A DNA stretch of 6,112 nt from an uncultured Collinsella sp. (GTDB lineage Bacteria > Actinomycetota > Coriobacteriia > Coriobacteriales > Coriobacteriaceae). The stretch is from assembly GCA_902475865.1 (NCBI GenBank), contig CABSBK010000074.1, positions 1-6,112 of the forward strand, in the 5' to 3' direction. The notes under the pieces were generated by a model. The model was not told the DNA's origin and ran no database searches. It was given only the letters and a program-made list of their open reading frames with translations. Shown piece by piece: positions 6,106 through 6,112 of this stretch. The position numbers were made by a program, and so were the translations under genes. Positions within the stretch are counted from its first letter, which is position 1. Each line of letters opens with the position of its first letter.

Positions 6106-6112
6106 CTCGACC

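Overview
The window is an ordinary-looking stretch of a GC-rich bacterial chromosome (by eye about 60% G+C, with strong G/C preference at third codon positions). The AsnRS sequence, the fused FeoA-FeoB protein and the base composition together suggest an actinobacterial gut commensal of the Coriobacteriia, most likely Collinsella-like. This placement is a judgement from recognition, not from a database search.

Layout: (1) Bases 1-122 hold two strong hairpins, the inner of which probably ends the feoB transcript. (2) 123-2483, minus strand: a 786-residue ferrous iron transporter in which a FeoA domain is fused to the N-terminus of FeoB; it starts at GTG. (3) 2484-2667: feoB control region with a plausible promoter and, just downstream of it, two copies of TGGCTAACC (plus-strand reading) and a near-perfect 16-bp dyad resembling half-sites of DtxR/IdeR-type metal-dependent repressors. 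(4) 2668-3570, minus: a 300-residue alpha/beta hydrolase of the esterase type. (5) 3571-3814: a divergent control region with a good minus-strand promoter for the hydrolase and a LacI/CcpA-like palindrome (GAAACGTTTC) before the plus-strand gene. (6) 3815-4378, plus: a stand-alone glucose-type PTS EIIA protein, closed by a clear intrinsic terminator. (7) 4560-5963, plus: asparaginyl-tRNA synthetase (GTG start), closed by a very clear intrinsic terminator. (8) 6047-6112: a short non-coding end with an 11-bp tandem repeat inside an 11-bp inverted repeat.

The four genes appear to be separate transcription units with unrelated jobs: Fe(II) uptake, ester hydrolysis, sugar phosphotransfer and aminoacyl-tRNA supply. 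I see no mobile element, CRISPR array, tRNA, rRNA or phage signature, and no convincing sign of a new multi-gene system. The observations most worth following are regulatory: the metal-repressor-like operator at feoB, the palindrome in front of the PTS gene, and the repeat structure after asnS.
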